64,000 bases of DNA, from the NCBI GenBank assembly GCA_047967505.1, contig CM106541.1. One strand, given 5' to 3'. This DNA is from Dipteris shenzhenensis. Lineage: Eukaryota; Polypodiophyta; Polypodiopsida; Gleicheniales. The position numbers were made by a program, and so were the translations under genes. Under the pieces are notes generated by a model that ran no database searches, was not told where the DNA came from, and saw only the letters and a list, made by a program, of their open reading frames with translations. Below, piece by piece: positions 35,302 through 45,849 of this stretch. Positions within the stretch are counted from its first letter, which is position 1; the number at the start of each line of letters is the position of its first letter.

Positions 35302-36038
35302 TGTGTAGAAATACGATGCAGCGGAGAGATCGTTTGACAACAACAATAGTACAATAACCAAAGAATAGACACAATAGAGCAGAATAAAAATTTTGTATCA
35401 AATACAACTGATGGTGCTGTCCACCCGTGCACTCTCCAATAGAGCTTCGATGGCGATCTAGACAGACTCTGGATGGAGAAGGACTAGAGGTAGGGGTATT
35501 GGCATTCAATGTTGAGGCTTGAGAAGTAGCCTCCTTATATAGCCCTTCATAGTAGACCAATTCCACCACATTGGTGGGCTGATGGTGGCACATGCATATT
35601 GACTTAGCACAGTGTGTGACCAAGTGCGAGGACGGTGGCACATGTTTGCTTGACTTTCGCTACCGGCCAAAGACCATTGACCACTGACCATCGATCACGT
35701 GCGCACAAGGGCAAATTCACACGCGAATGACCAAGAGCATGCAACAGAGGGCATACCGTCGCAGGCCGGGGCCTACCGTTACGCCTCAAACCCCGCCGTT
35801 GGTAGTGTTGCCTCCACACCCCATCAGGGGCGCTGCCTCCGAACCCCCATGGAGTACGTTGATCCTTCTACCATCTCCTAACCATCAAACAGTCACCATG
35901 AGACATCATCTAGTGTCAAAACTAGGATCCTACCAATGTCTAGTGCTCACACCATGGCTTCTCCTCATAATGGGGGCCTTACAAAAGGGCACTATGAAAC
36001 ATTGGTGGTTACATATGAAAGGTGGGCATTGCACATAT
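35302..36038. mobile_element. Nested ~737-bp insertion in LTR copy B
   Basis: Copy A runs on without this block. On the left the sequence ACCAACAC (35294-35301) precedes it, and ACCAACAC (36039-36046) follows it, which looks like an 8-bp target duplication. The block starts TGTGTAG and ends TGCACATAT; the termini match only weakly. It holds no recognised protein; its GC-rich middle (35600-35880) gives spurious open frames. Confidence 0.5.
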
Positions 36039-36972
36039 ACCAACACACTATTACATCAACAATTCAGCAAAAAAACACCTAACTGAATGGCAACTAGAGT
36101 GCCCTTGCACCAAGACAAAGACACACATTGGCCCCAAAACCTAGCACCCCTTTCGGTATTTCTTTACTTAAGTGAGAGGCCTTGAATTCCAGGCTACATA
36201 AAGGATACATTCTTTCTTGCATCTGGGGCATTCCACATCCCATTAGGCATCCACATACCCTGCATAGCCTCTGTTGTTCACTGCTCTCACCAACCCTGGC
36301 AATAGGCCTCCAAAAGCTTGCACACAGCCCGGATCTCTCACTAGTAACCACACTTGGCCACACATTTCCTCATAGCTGTCACTAGTGCCCAAGTAGCCAC
36401 CTATCTGCTCAAAGCAGAAAAAGAAAGCATACATGAGCTTTCTCCACTGTTCACAACCACCACTCCCTATAGTCTCTCACCCTATGGGCAGCATACATCC
36501 TGATACTTCAACCTATTTCCCATAAGTGAACTTGCATCATAGCACAACAAATACTTGTCGCATCCCTCTCGGGGTTCTAGGGATACTTTCCATCACAAGC
36601 ATGGATTCCCAGCCCATGCCTATTCAGCAATGAGGCTATAGCAAACATGTGCCCTCTACCTAAATTCACTTCTTGCATGTGACCCATCCCTTGGGGAAAC
36701 CAAAAGTATGTCTCTACACAAAACAAGATATTGGCCAAAAGCTTTGGAACCTCTTGTGAAGCTGCTTTCGTGCATTCACTTGCCTAGCAATCCCTTTTGG
36801 CCTTGCACTCAGAGCACTCCACATTTTCTCAGGCATCAATGCCCCAAACTTCAATCTTGCTAGGCACTACCTTCATCAAGCAAACTAGAAGCATCCAATT
36901 CTGCATTCGCATCAAACCTCAGGGCTGTTATTAGCAAACCATACTAGAGAGATATTGGATCACACACGTCCC

Positions 36973-37132
36973 TTGCCTCCCAACAAATGCACACAAGACC
37001 AATGATGTGCTCAAACTCCCAAATGAAGGGCATAAGGCATTGATTGACAACTTCGGAGCCACCAACCCAGCTCATTCACGAGCTAAGGAATCTCCAAAAG
37101 AGAGAGAAAATGCGCAGCCAGCTTTATAAGTC
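36973..37132. repeat. Inverted segment in copy B
   Basis: Reverse complement of 32939-33101. It starts TTGCCTCCCAACAAATGCAC and ends CAGCCAGCTTTATAAGT. One of the two orientations must be derived. Confidence 0.85.
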
Positions 37133-37273
37133 AATCCTCCACCAACAGGTGGAGCCCATCATACATGTATGGTGTTCCCGAAACACCACATGGCCCAAAA
37201 CAAGGGTCTTGTGACCAAACAACAGGCTGGACTGCATCGGGAAGAGTCACTTGGGACCCTCAGCCCTCTCCAA

Positions 37274-37770
37274 TCAAGCTCACATGACAAGAAAGTAACG
37301 TGCCTAGGCTAGGCAGCCCCTCTCCAATCGAGACACAATTGATGAGCAGCAGAGTTCTAATGAAATATGCCTCTAGGCCACCAACCTGTGCATTGACAGC
37401 TCTGGACCAGACCCCCGTGTGACATGCATTCCAGGTCCTCCACCAATTCATGCGACCTTCAGATGGATCTACAACAGGCCAAAGCTAATCCTTGTGCGAT
37501 GATAGCTTGCAGCGTGATCCCTTGCATGTCCATCCTCGTCACTTGTCACCCATCATCTTCCTTCGTGGTTCTTTTTCTCATACCTTCCATGGGCAACCTT
37601 ACCAATTTGGTATGCATGGGCTAGCCACGTGGCAGCCCACGTTTTCATTTGCCCCCAGCCCCCTCTAGTGGGGCTCTTTTTTTAAGAAGCATACCAATGG
37701 CCTAACTTGAAAACTAAGGTAATATCATATATGCCCCCTCCTTGGTCCAAACCACAAAATTCATCCCCAA
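37274..37770. other. ~500-bp block present only in LTR copy B
   Basis: Copy A passes directly from CCCTCTCC to AAGGGCACAATTGCT, whereas B has about 497 bp between these points. Within it, a CCTCTCCAATC motif recurs. It may be original sequence lost from A, or an insertion into B; no clear target duplication was seen. Confidence 0.6.
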
Positions 37771-37837
37771 GGCACAATTGCTAGGGGTTCTATAGAGCAC
37801 ATCAAGTAACCCACAACCTTGCTCCTTGCTAGGAGCT

Positions 37838-38620
37838 TTTCCAGCCAAACAATACTAACCAGCAGGACTCACTGAGGCAGTGACCGTGGGGACCCGAGCC
37901 AGAGTAAGAAACACACCCGACTCAGCAACACATTAAGGCACAGATCACGCTAGGGGACCTCACTCATGCTCACTAGGTTAGACACCTGACCTTGAGAATG
38001 ACTGTGGCACTTGTTTGCCGCCGCCGCAAAGCTACAACCAAGAGACTTCAATGGGCCATACATGCCGACAGCCGCCAACGCCCTATCACAGGGTTTCTAC
38101 CACCACCACAACCTTGCACACCGTCGACCCGCTTCAAGGGCTGACACTCTCACTGGCCTCTACTCTCATTTTGTGCACCGACGCCATTATGGGCATGACT
38201 ATGGATTATAAATTGTGCATTTGATCTGGGTGTGACACCAGTTTAGTGGCTCCACCCATCAATTCATTGTATCCCTTTTTGGTATTCCAAAGACTTTTAA
38301 AAGACTTTCTTTCTTTCTTTGTGTACATCTGTGGTTGTCACGCTGGATGACTATAAGTTCCCTTTGCTGAAACCCTATATCACCAAGTAGCCTCCACCTT
38401 GTAAGCAACACCACAAGCAGCCCAATATTTTGCCTCAGAGGAAGACAAGTTTCTTGCTCCTTCAAGGAATCCCTCCAGAGCCAAGGGTAAAGCTGTATCC
38501 TAAAGTAGATCTCATGTATGGATCTCCCCAATCAAAGTCACTCCAAACTCGGAGGCTGACTCGGTTTTATAGGGCAGTAGCGCTTCTGAACCACCCGACT
38601 TTCCCGCAAACTGTTCCCAC
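37838..38620. other. Intergenic, no gene recognised
   Basis: Moderately GC-rich DNA with overlapping frames of no known family. LINE sequence does not resume here, so the LINE fragment at 31180-31967 was not simply split by the LTR element. Confidence 0.5.
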
Positions 38621-38624
38621 CCAG

Positions 38625-38890
38625 TCTGTGGATCTTCTGCAAACCCCCGACTTGTATCTGGCCTATACATGGCCCCAAAATGTGCACCTGACTGCCACGT
38701 GGTAGTCCTAACACCTGTGCCTATGTTTCGTCCTGCTTCAACCTGCTCTTGAGCTCCGACCAGCACCTTCACTGCTCCAAATAGTCCTTGGGTACTGTGC
38801 AATCTGTAGATACTGTCTACAGCCTCAATTGCAAGTACAATCATGCACATATATGAGCAGCCCTTGCTGCTGGTCCAAGTCCAAGCCCAC
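38625..38890. repeat. Repeat C, copy 1 (~265 bp)
   Basis: Matches 40907-41165 in direct orientation, roughly 80% by eye. Shared blocks include TCTGTGGA, TGTAGATACTGTCT and GGTCCAAGTCCAAGCC-like sequence. Likely ends of a second LTR family in this cluster. Confidence 0.75.
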
Positions 38891-39165
38891 CAATGGCAGG
38901 CGGTAATGCTACTTATGATGCTCACATGGCAGCCTGCATGCTGGCCATGTGGCAGCAATGCCTTTCTTCTCAGCTTTTCCCCCGTGACAATCCACCTCTC
39001 CTTTCTAAGTCTCTATTGGTACAGCTTCCCCATGCTCTCCTCATTTGGTGGCTCACAGGTAAGGAGGTGACCTACCAAACTCCAACACCCCCCTCTCACC
39101 AAGCGAAAACCCTGGTACACAGGTACAATCCTGCTAGTACCACCAGTCCATGGCACCACAGCTGA

Positions 39166-39345
39166 AACCGGCCTTCAGAAAGAAACTCCAAAGGGCAGTG
39201 AACAGATAATAGCCAGCAAATACTTAATTTCCAGCCATTTAGAAATTCCCACAACACCCAAGAGCTAGATTGCCCTCGTCCTCCACCAGACACCAAATTG
39301 GCCCTAAACTTAGTGCCCCTTTTGGTATCTCTTTATCATTTATTC
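39166..39345 (-). mobile_element. LTR end of a third related element
   Basis: Begins TGAAACCGGCCTTCAGAAA and, 130 bp on, has TTGGCCCTAAACTTAGTGCC and CCCCTTTTGGTAT, matching the same region of LTR copies A (32086-32126) and B (36130-36170). Outside it on the minus strand, TGTGGTGCCATGG could be a primer-binding site. No pol relic was seen beside it. Confidence 0.5.
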
Positions 39346-40479
39346 AGAAGAAATCCAGATACAAGAAAAGCACTGTCGTGCCAATCTGGAGGCTCCTGGC
39401 ACAAAAACGAATTTAAAAACGAAATTCGTTTTTGAGCTTTTGGCAGCCCTAGCAGCCCTCCAACAGCCCACAGACTATCCTGGTAATCGAAAATCAGCAA
39501 GGCAATGAGATAGAATATCCCTGGAGCACTTTCCCACCCAGTGACTCGCCTATCCCTATTCTTCAGTGGGCCAAAAACAAGCCTCAAAGCAAATTTCGAC
39601 TTTTTTGCCTCGTCCCACAAGCCAACTTGCCAAACGTGGCTCCTGGATCTATTTTTAGCTAAAGGGATTTTTACCCCTCTCTAACCTTCGGTCCCTTGCC
39701 TTGGCCCATGGAATTAACTTCACTGAAGTCTCCTTTGAACTATTTTATCAGTTGGAGGCTAGGGCACTCACAGTAAATTCCTAAAGCTTAGAAATTTGCG
39801 TCCCACTGATCTTGAGCAATCTTGGTAGTGTCATCATCCAGTTATTTCCTTCATAATTAGCAAATAGCTTGGAGTCTTCCAAGCACCACCCCCCCGATGT
39901 CTATTTCAACCTGTCTTCACTCTAGTACTATCCACAGCCAAGTAACCAACCTGGGCAATGAGACCCCAATGGCTGATCCACACATATCTTCAAGCCACAA
40001 GTGTATCTCCAAAAAACCTGGGCCATGAGCTCCCTATGAGCTCTCAAGTATGTAATCTTCGGTCTCAACATACTTCTTCGACTTGTATATGTCCATGTCT
40101 CCACCACGAAGGTTTCAACAGGTTTACCATATCCACCTTCCAACAATCTGCATCCGAGGTGCCAAGTCTTTCCTCTCTGCCTTCCAGAAAGGCTCTCACC
40201 CTCCAATCTCTCTTTGCTTCAGAAACATTAAGCAAAGATTATCGCCATTGCATGCTATTAAGATCTGAATGAACACAACGGGATACATACCAGTAGATCC
40301 ACTCATTTGTATGCCTTTGCTATATATACTGATGCTGATACCATCGGTCATACCTACCCCTTTCCGCTATGCAATTCATGTTTTCTTTTTCTTGCATCCT
40401 CCCTCCTTGCTAAGACAATGGTGAAAGAAAGATAACATAGAAGGTTATAACGTTAATAAAGTTATACATATTTTCGTAC
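39346..40479. other. Intergenic or LTR interior, no gene recognised
   Basis: Probably the continuation of the LTR-like sequence that begins at 39166, but no second copy lies in the window to prove it. Frames are short and unremarkable. Confidence 0.4.
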
Positions 40480-40672
40480 TCTTTTGCTCTTTTCCTTTTC
40501 TTTCTCTTTTCCTCCCTCTTTCTCTTTTCCTCCCTTTAATCTTCCTCTTACTCTCTTTCTCTTTTCCTCTCATTACCTCGTTCTCTCTTTCCTCTCTTTC
40601 TTTCTCTTTTCCTATGTTTTCTTGTCTTTCCCTATCTTTTTCTCTCTTTCTTTCTCTTTTCCTCTCTTTTTA
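40480..40672. repeat. Polypyrimidine tract (CTTTTCCT-type)
   Basis: About 190 bp of nearly pure C/T built from TTTCTCTTTTCCTC-like units. The plus-strand frame over it is a Phe/Ser/Leu low-complexity product and not a gene. Confidence 0.85.
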
Positions 40673-40906
40673 CATTATATGCGAGGAGTGATTCATTTTT
40701 TACATTTTTGGTTTGTAATGTCTTTTATATGCACTTGCTTGCTTGTTGTTTTCCACCAAATTAATGGACCATCCACCTTGGCGGTCTTCCCTGAGGACAA
40801 GTGGAGGGTTGGCACAAGGAGTCTTGCCACCTCATCCTACTTTCCCCATTATTTAACTTGTATCTAACCTGTATCCCAGTCTGGATCTTTTGCAGACCCC
40901 CGACCT

Positions 40907-41165
40907 GTATCCCAGTCTGTGGAACTTCTGCAAACTCCCGACCTGTATCTGCCCTATAAATGGCCCCAGAATGTGTGCCTGAATGCTATGTGGCAGTCCG
41001 GACACGTGCACCTCTGTTTGGCCTTGCTCCAACCAGCTCCTGCACTGCTCCAGATGGTCCTTGGGTGCTACGCAACCTGTAGATACTGTCTGCAGCCTCC
41101 ATTGCAGGTACATCCTGCCCATATCTGAGGAGTCCGTGCCACGGGTCCAGGTCCAAGCCTTTGCC
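40907..41165. repeat. Repeat C, copy 2 (~260 bp)
   Basis: Partner of 38625-38890. It contains CTATAAATGGCCCC (about 40950), a TATA-like box that reads CTATACATGG in copy 1. This would suit an LTR promoter. A small internal duplication of the CCCCCGACCTGTATC motif sits at its left edge. Confidence 0.75.
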
Positions 41166-43245
41166 CTTGATGTGGGCCCTTATGCGCACTGATCATAGCT
41201 TATCCAGCCCAACATTCAATTGGTCTTGTGAAGAGAAGGTGGGTGGGAAAAAAATGAAGAAGCTAAACTTCCTTTGCAAGGTGGCTGTCCAGGCAATGAT
41301 GCCGCCTCCTACCTGCTGCTCCATATCCTGTAAAGCCTGATTACGCTCCAATTAGCACCAAACACCAACATTCCTGCAAGCTCTCGCCGTCTCCAAGGCT
41401 TCAAGCAACCTCGAGCTTTGACAACTTGTCCGAATGTGCAGCAGAAATGAGACGAAAATATAGAGCACACACATGCAAGAGAGAGAAGTGACACATGCAG
41501 GAGATGCAAGAGAGAGAATTGTAGAACCTCTACATCATACACACTGAATATCCAATACAAAATGTTGGGCAATCTGCCCTCATATAGAGGCTCCTGGACA
41601 GTCTGTATGAACACGCCAACTGGCCCTATGTAGGGCCCTATACCTAGATGAATCCAAGAACATTCCCAAACTCATCCTCTAAAAACACAACATAGTGCAG
41701 TTTCAATCTCATGATAGTCCACTCACAAGGTTGAAAACCATAAACTCCATCATGCATAGCAGGGACTAGCTACTATGACATCCCCACTGACGTCATCAGC
41801 GCCCAACAGTGGGTGTAGACCATAGTATAAAAACATGCTCTCACACATACACATCCACACACCCACACATACTTGAGCATCCATTTATACAAAGTCTTCG
41901 TACTAAGTTTCTGTCGGCACTCCGGAGGTGAAGGGCAGACTCAGCCATGATGAAGGCTAGCACTAAAGGAGAAGGCTAATCAAAAGGTAGTCCAAAATCT
42001 CTTCATTCAAGCTACAACTGCTTGTGTAGGGCCCTGCTGGTCAGCTGACCCACAACCAAAGGCCCCTGATCGCCTGGGCCAACTGGCCACATCCAGCAGC
42101 TTGAGGCACACCCCTACACCTAGCAAAAACAGGGAGAAAAGGAGAGAAACCAGTATCCCAGCATAATGCTAGGTCTCAAATATTATTACGATACAAGCCT
42201 AGATTCTCCAACAGAGTGCCTCAACATTTCTGGCATCCAGCAATGCACCTCGGGATTTGGCTGATTGTGCATCCCAACTGCTGCTCCTGATCAACATTTG
42301 TGCTACCCCAAACATGGCATGGCATGGCTTCATGGTGCTCAATTAGCGCAACTCTGGAACAATGGTGCGAAGCTGTCACTATGGCTGAAAGGACCTCTCT
42401 TAAGATTCCTTTGCTCCACCAATGAAATGTACAAGAGCATCATGCCAGGGCAAGCCGCTCTAGTCAAAATATAGGCTTAAGGATCAATTGCCCTCTATCA
42501 GAGTCTCTTTCCATTAGTTACATCTAGGTTCTTCATGGCCTCCACAAGCTCCTCCTTATCATCTGATAATTTCACGCTAAGATTGGCTGTCCCAATATTC
42601 CTCATGCTTACATCCATGTGTTCGGGAGCCTGCATAACTTCAATCTTTTCCTGCTGCCATGGTGGCCATTGAATACTTTTTCTTTTTAACCATTGAATAC
42701 TTCTTAATCTCTGACTTTCATGGTACAGCATACCCTCGCAGTTGGCAGACCCAAAAGCTTGGCACAAGGCATTTTCTCTCCCAATATTGTTCAATACCTA
42801 CTCCATGCTTGCTTGTATTTGGGAATAGTGCATGTGGGACAGCTGAGCTCCGTAGCACATTTTGGACAGTTTCCTTGGGAGGAGAACGCTTTGCAAAGCA
42901 CAATGAGAAAAAAAATCACAAGAGACTTTAGTCTTTAACACCCCGGATCTATGAAAGGCAGCCAAAAAACCTCAAAATTGTTGTAATTAGCTGAGTCCTT
43001 CAAAGTTTCAAAGGTTGTAAAGGCATGCAGTGTTTAAGAGAATTTGAAGTTGGCCATTCTTTAGACAATAACCGAGCATGCACCAAAGCACGCTCTTACT
43101 CTCTATCCAAGCTTGTAATGTATCTTCGCTAATTGTTACATCCGATGTAATAGGGATAGATGACCAGTTTGCACTCACCGTTGAGGCAGGGAACAAGGTG
43201 AATGATGATCATTCAGAAGGCCTGCCCGAGATGATGAATCAAAAG

Positions 43246-43248
<3 letters not shown>
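41166..43248. other. Intergenic, no gene recognised
   Basis: Short frames on both strands without motifs. Nothing repetitive was seen until the TG/AG microsatellite. Confidence 0.55.

Positions 43249-43314
<66 letters not shown>
43249..43314. repeat. (TG)n(AG)n compound microsatellite
   Basis: About 44 bp of TG followed by about 22 bp of AG, then a looser GGGAGAGA tract to about 43345. It lies about 0.85 kb beyond the stop of the RRM gene. Confidence 0.95.
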
Positions 43315-43315
<1 letters not shown>

Positions 43316-43786
43316 AACCGGGAGAGAGAGGGGAGGGAGGGAGAGAGGGAAAGATGGAAGAACATAGCAAAGGGTGCAGCGTTGATTTAGGAAAGAGAAG
43401 CAGCCGATCGGAATCGTAACTAAGGCTAACCTGACGGGCAGGCCAAAAAACTATGCTTTAGAATCTCGTAAAAATCACCTACGTCCATCCCTGACACTAT
43501 TTTCAGAAAACTATGGAAGAAAAAGCTGAAGTATGCCCATCCACCTCCTAACCAAGAAACCTAATTCGCATCATCGATGACCACACAATGAAACAAGCAA
43601 GTTTCCAGAAACAATACAACTGCATGTATCGATCCCTCAACATTATTTTCAAAAAGTCGGTAAACGGATGAACGAGCAGCCTCCTAGGAACCTTGCCCTA
43701 CGCGTTGAAAAGTCCAACATTCCAGACAGAGATGCTAGAATTTCTGGTCCTTTGCCATTCAAAATATTAGTCATCCCCTCTAAGAA

Positions 43787-43896
43787 ACATTTTCTTATGA
43801 ATAAGTAACTAGGCTTGATGCCTCCTTAAATTACCACGTTAACATTTTCTTATGAATAAGTAACTAGGCTTGATGCCTCCTTAAATTACCAACGTG
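43787..43896. repeat. Exact 55-bp tandem duplication
   Basis: The unit starting ACATTTTCTTATGAATAAGT at 43787 is repeated at 43842, apparently without mismatch until the last bases. It lies about 260-370 bp downstream of the RRM gene's stop codon and may fall in or near its 3' region. Confidence 0.9.
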
Positions 43897-44159
43897 GAAA
43901 GACAGTGTACTGAACAGAGACTAACATTCTTGGAAAAAACTGTCCTTTCTGTAGGAATAATGGCTACACCTTCCTGATATACACCTATAACAAAATATCA
44001 AACTACGTTTTAATGACAGCCGCAAGATAAAACGACAACCGCAAGACTCCGGGGTATATTGAAGGAAATTTCTAGTCAGAGAAGACAACAGCGTGCAGGT
44101 ACTTCACAGCCGACTTGTGAGAAACAGTAATGGCACCGTGATCGATTTGTTTGGACTCA

Positions 44160-45671
44160 TCATGCAACATTCTCTTCCGTCGATTCGGTGGCTTCGGGTT
44201 CCGGCAGCGGTTTCGTCTCTTCGTCAAAGTCATATGGATCCCAGTGAAGCTCTTTTTCCTTGCTCACAAAGCTGCGTAGAGGAGAGTATAAGCTGGACAG
44301 ATGCAACTTGGGAGGGTCCTTGCCAATCTCAGACCAGTTGTCAGCCTCAGGAGTATCCCAGGGGAGGTCATCAGAAGGGAGAGTTCTTTGTGGAAATAGC
44401 GAAAAACCCAGGGGTTTCGGCTCAGGCGGAGGAGCAGGCTGCACTTCTTTTACATAATCCGGTATATGAATGTCAAACGCCCCCTGCGGTCTAGCACCCG
44501 GCTCAAGGGGCGGGGGTGTGTTTCCAACATCCGACAAACCAAAATCAAAGTCACCACCTTGAGACTTTGGAATTCCCGAATCATGGTCGATAGTTGTACT
44601 TCCAAATGGAGACCTGGTTGGCTCCGAAGATGAGAGACCGTAATTGAAATTCGAAACGCTGCTCTGAGGAATAGGCCTAGGCCTGGGTCGAGGTCGTCGC
44701 TTCGGCAGGGGAGGATCATCTTGGTAAGAGCTGTAAGAGCTGCTGCTATCAAACGATGGAAAGTTACTGAGACTGAATCCAGAACTGCTGGAACCACTTG
44801 CGGAATCGGTGCCAATGTCCGGCAATCCAAACGAAGAAGTACTGCTGGTGCTGTTCACTGAGACGCTACTTGCGTTTACTGATACGTTGGGAGTGTCTAC
44901 TGCTACGCTGCTGGCATTTCCTGAGAAGCTGCTGACATTTTGGCTACTTGCTGAGATATCTGGCGTTTTGCTTCCCGCCTCAGGCACATCAAAGACAGAT
45001 TGATTGCTCTCGATAGGGCTTTGAACACTGGAATCCGTAACGGGCGAGGGTTTGTCTGCTGAAGAGCCAATCGCAGCGTCCAATCCTCCAGCAGGAGGAG
45101 AGCTAGCTACATTCTGAGGCACAGCAGCGACATTGGACGGAATACTTCCCCAATCTTCTTCGACTACCGGAGGGGAGGTTTCGAAAAGAGGAGCTTGGGA
45201 GATACCGGGGGAAGCTGCGGCCCCGGACGACGGGGCAGAGGCGGAATTGAAGCCACCAAATCCACCAGCACCCGTGGGTCTTGGAGCTGGGGGGCGAGCG
45301 GAGGCACGATCGACCCTGATAACTCGCCCGTCGAGGATATGTCCGTCCATTTTGGAAAGAGCTGTTTCGGCATCCGACTCGGAGAGGAAAGTGACGAATC
45401 CAAACCCCTTGGACCTGCCGGTCTCGCGGTCCGTGATGATCCTGACGTCTGTGACTTCGCCATGAGTGCCGAAGGCGTTCCGCAGACCTTCCTCTTCGGT
45501 TCTGAAAGAGAGGCCGCCGACGAACAGTTTGGCGCTGGCGAAACCGCGGGAGAATATGGAGGAGGAGGAGGAGGAAGGAGGAGCAGGGGGATTGAAGGCA
45601 CTGATACGGAAGAGCGCAGCACCTCGCAAGAGGGCGAGGCTCAAGCGTCTGCTGCTGTGCGCCATCGCCAT
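44160..45671 (-). CDS. Organelle-targeted RRM RNA-binding protein with long C-terminal extension
   Basis: A single uninterrupted 503-codon frame, the only intact gene in the window. Residues 1-45 (MAMAHSSRRLSLALLRG, then Arg/Ser-rich, acid-free) look like a mitochondrial or dual organelle presequence ending near SRGFAS. Residues 48-122 form one RRM: RNP2 is LFVGGL (49-54) and RNP1 is KGFGFVTF (88-95), with the Gly/Phe residues needed for RNA stacking. This N-terminal layout matches plant mitochondrial glycine-rich RNA-binding proteins and ORRM-type factors, which bind organelle transcripts and assist editing or splicing. Those proteins usually have a short Gly-rich tail; here 130-350 is Ser/Ala/Val-rich with NxSSV-type repeats, 325-333 is KRRPRPRPR-like, and 400-503 is an ordered-looking Pro/Asp/Trp region ending in acidic residues. 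An upstream ATG at 45764 adds 31 residues in frame; the later start is preferred because it begins a classic transit peptide. No intron is visible. Function of the tail is unknown. Confidence 0.9.
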   Translation of the reverse strand: MAMAHSSRRLSLALLRGAALFRISAFNPPAPPSSSSSSIFSRGFASAKLFVGGLSFRTEEEGLRNAFGTHGEVTDVRIITDRETGRSKGFGFVTFLSESDAETALSKMDGHILDGRVIRVDRASARPPAPRPTGAGGFGGFNSASAPSSGAAASPGISQAPLFETSPPVVEEDWGSIPSNVAAVPQNVASSPPAGGLDAAIGSSADKPSPVTDSSVQSPIESNQSVFDVPEAGSKTPDISASSQNVSSFSGNASSVAVDTPNVSVNASSVSVNSTSSTSSFGLPDIGTDSASGSSSSGFSLSNFPSFDSSSSYSSYQDDPPLPKRRPRPRPRPIPQSSVSNFNYGLSSSEPTRSPFGSTTIDHDSGIPKSQGGDFDFGLSDVGNTPPPLEPGARPQGAFDIHIPDYVKEVQPAPPPEPKPLGFSLFPQRTLPSDDLPWDTPEADNWSEIGKDPPKLHLSSLYSPLRSFVSKEKELHWDPYDFDEETKPLPEPEATESTEENVA

Positions 45672-45807
45672 GACTGCCTTGAGTGCCTTAACAAAACGAA
45701 CGATCAACAAGACAAGCTGTCCCTCCCTACCTAGAAATTCATTTCCACTTCCTTGCTCGACCACTCTCTCACAGCCAAAGCCTTCCCTTGCTTTGTTTTC
45801 TGAGAAC

Positions 45808-45837
45808 TAGGGTTTTAGCCCACCAACGGGTTTAGGG
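45808..45837 (-). promoter_or_regulatory. Telo-box and site II motifs upstream of RRM gene
   Basis: On the minus strand, 45837-45828 reads CCCTAAACCC, 45822-45817 reads TGGGCT (site II, TGGGCY), and 45817-45808 reads AAAACCCTAG (telo-box). They lie 137-166 bp before the chosen ATG. In plants the telo-box with site II pair is typical of nuclear genes for ribosomal and organelle proteins, where TCP and other factors bind. The arrangement supports a housekeeping, growth-linked promoter for this gene; the binding itself is inference. Confidence 0.6.
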
Positions 45838-45849
45838 CTCCTTTCTTCT

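Larger units (their letters stand above)
35239..37837 (-). repeat. LTR-like repeat, copy B (probable 5' LTR, interrupted)
   Basis: Starts TGAAAACTGGCCTTCA like copy A. Adjacent to it, reading the minus strand outward, TGGTTTCGTTGCC begins exactly at the LTR border, resembling a plant gypsy primer-binding site. The copy is interrupted at 35302-36038, resumes at 36039, carries the inverted segment at 36973-37132, and has about 500 bp (37274-37770) absent from A. It ends with the same CACAACCTTGCTCCTTGCT as A. Confidence 0.65.

Noticed and set aside
35279-35819. Overlapping minus-strand frames of 60-120 codons
   Set aside because: They fall inside the nested insertion in LTR copy B; GC-rich non-coding DNA explains their length.
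40484-40867. A 127-codon Phe/Ser/Leu frame resembling a membrane protein
   Set aside because: It is the translation of a polypyrimidine tract; hydrophobicity is a by-product of T-rich DNA.
44450-44830. A 126-codon minus-strand frame overlapping the RRM gene
   Set aside because: Alternate phase of the same coding DNA, no motif.
45164-45810. Plus-strand frames of 114-179 codons (and a minus-strand frame of 152 codons in another phase) overlapping the RRM gene
   Set aside because: They are shadows of the GC-rich 5' half of the real minus-strand gene and contain no domain.
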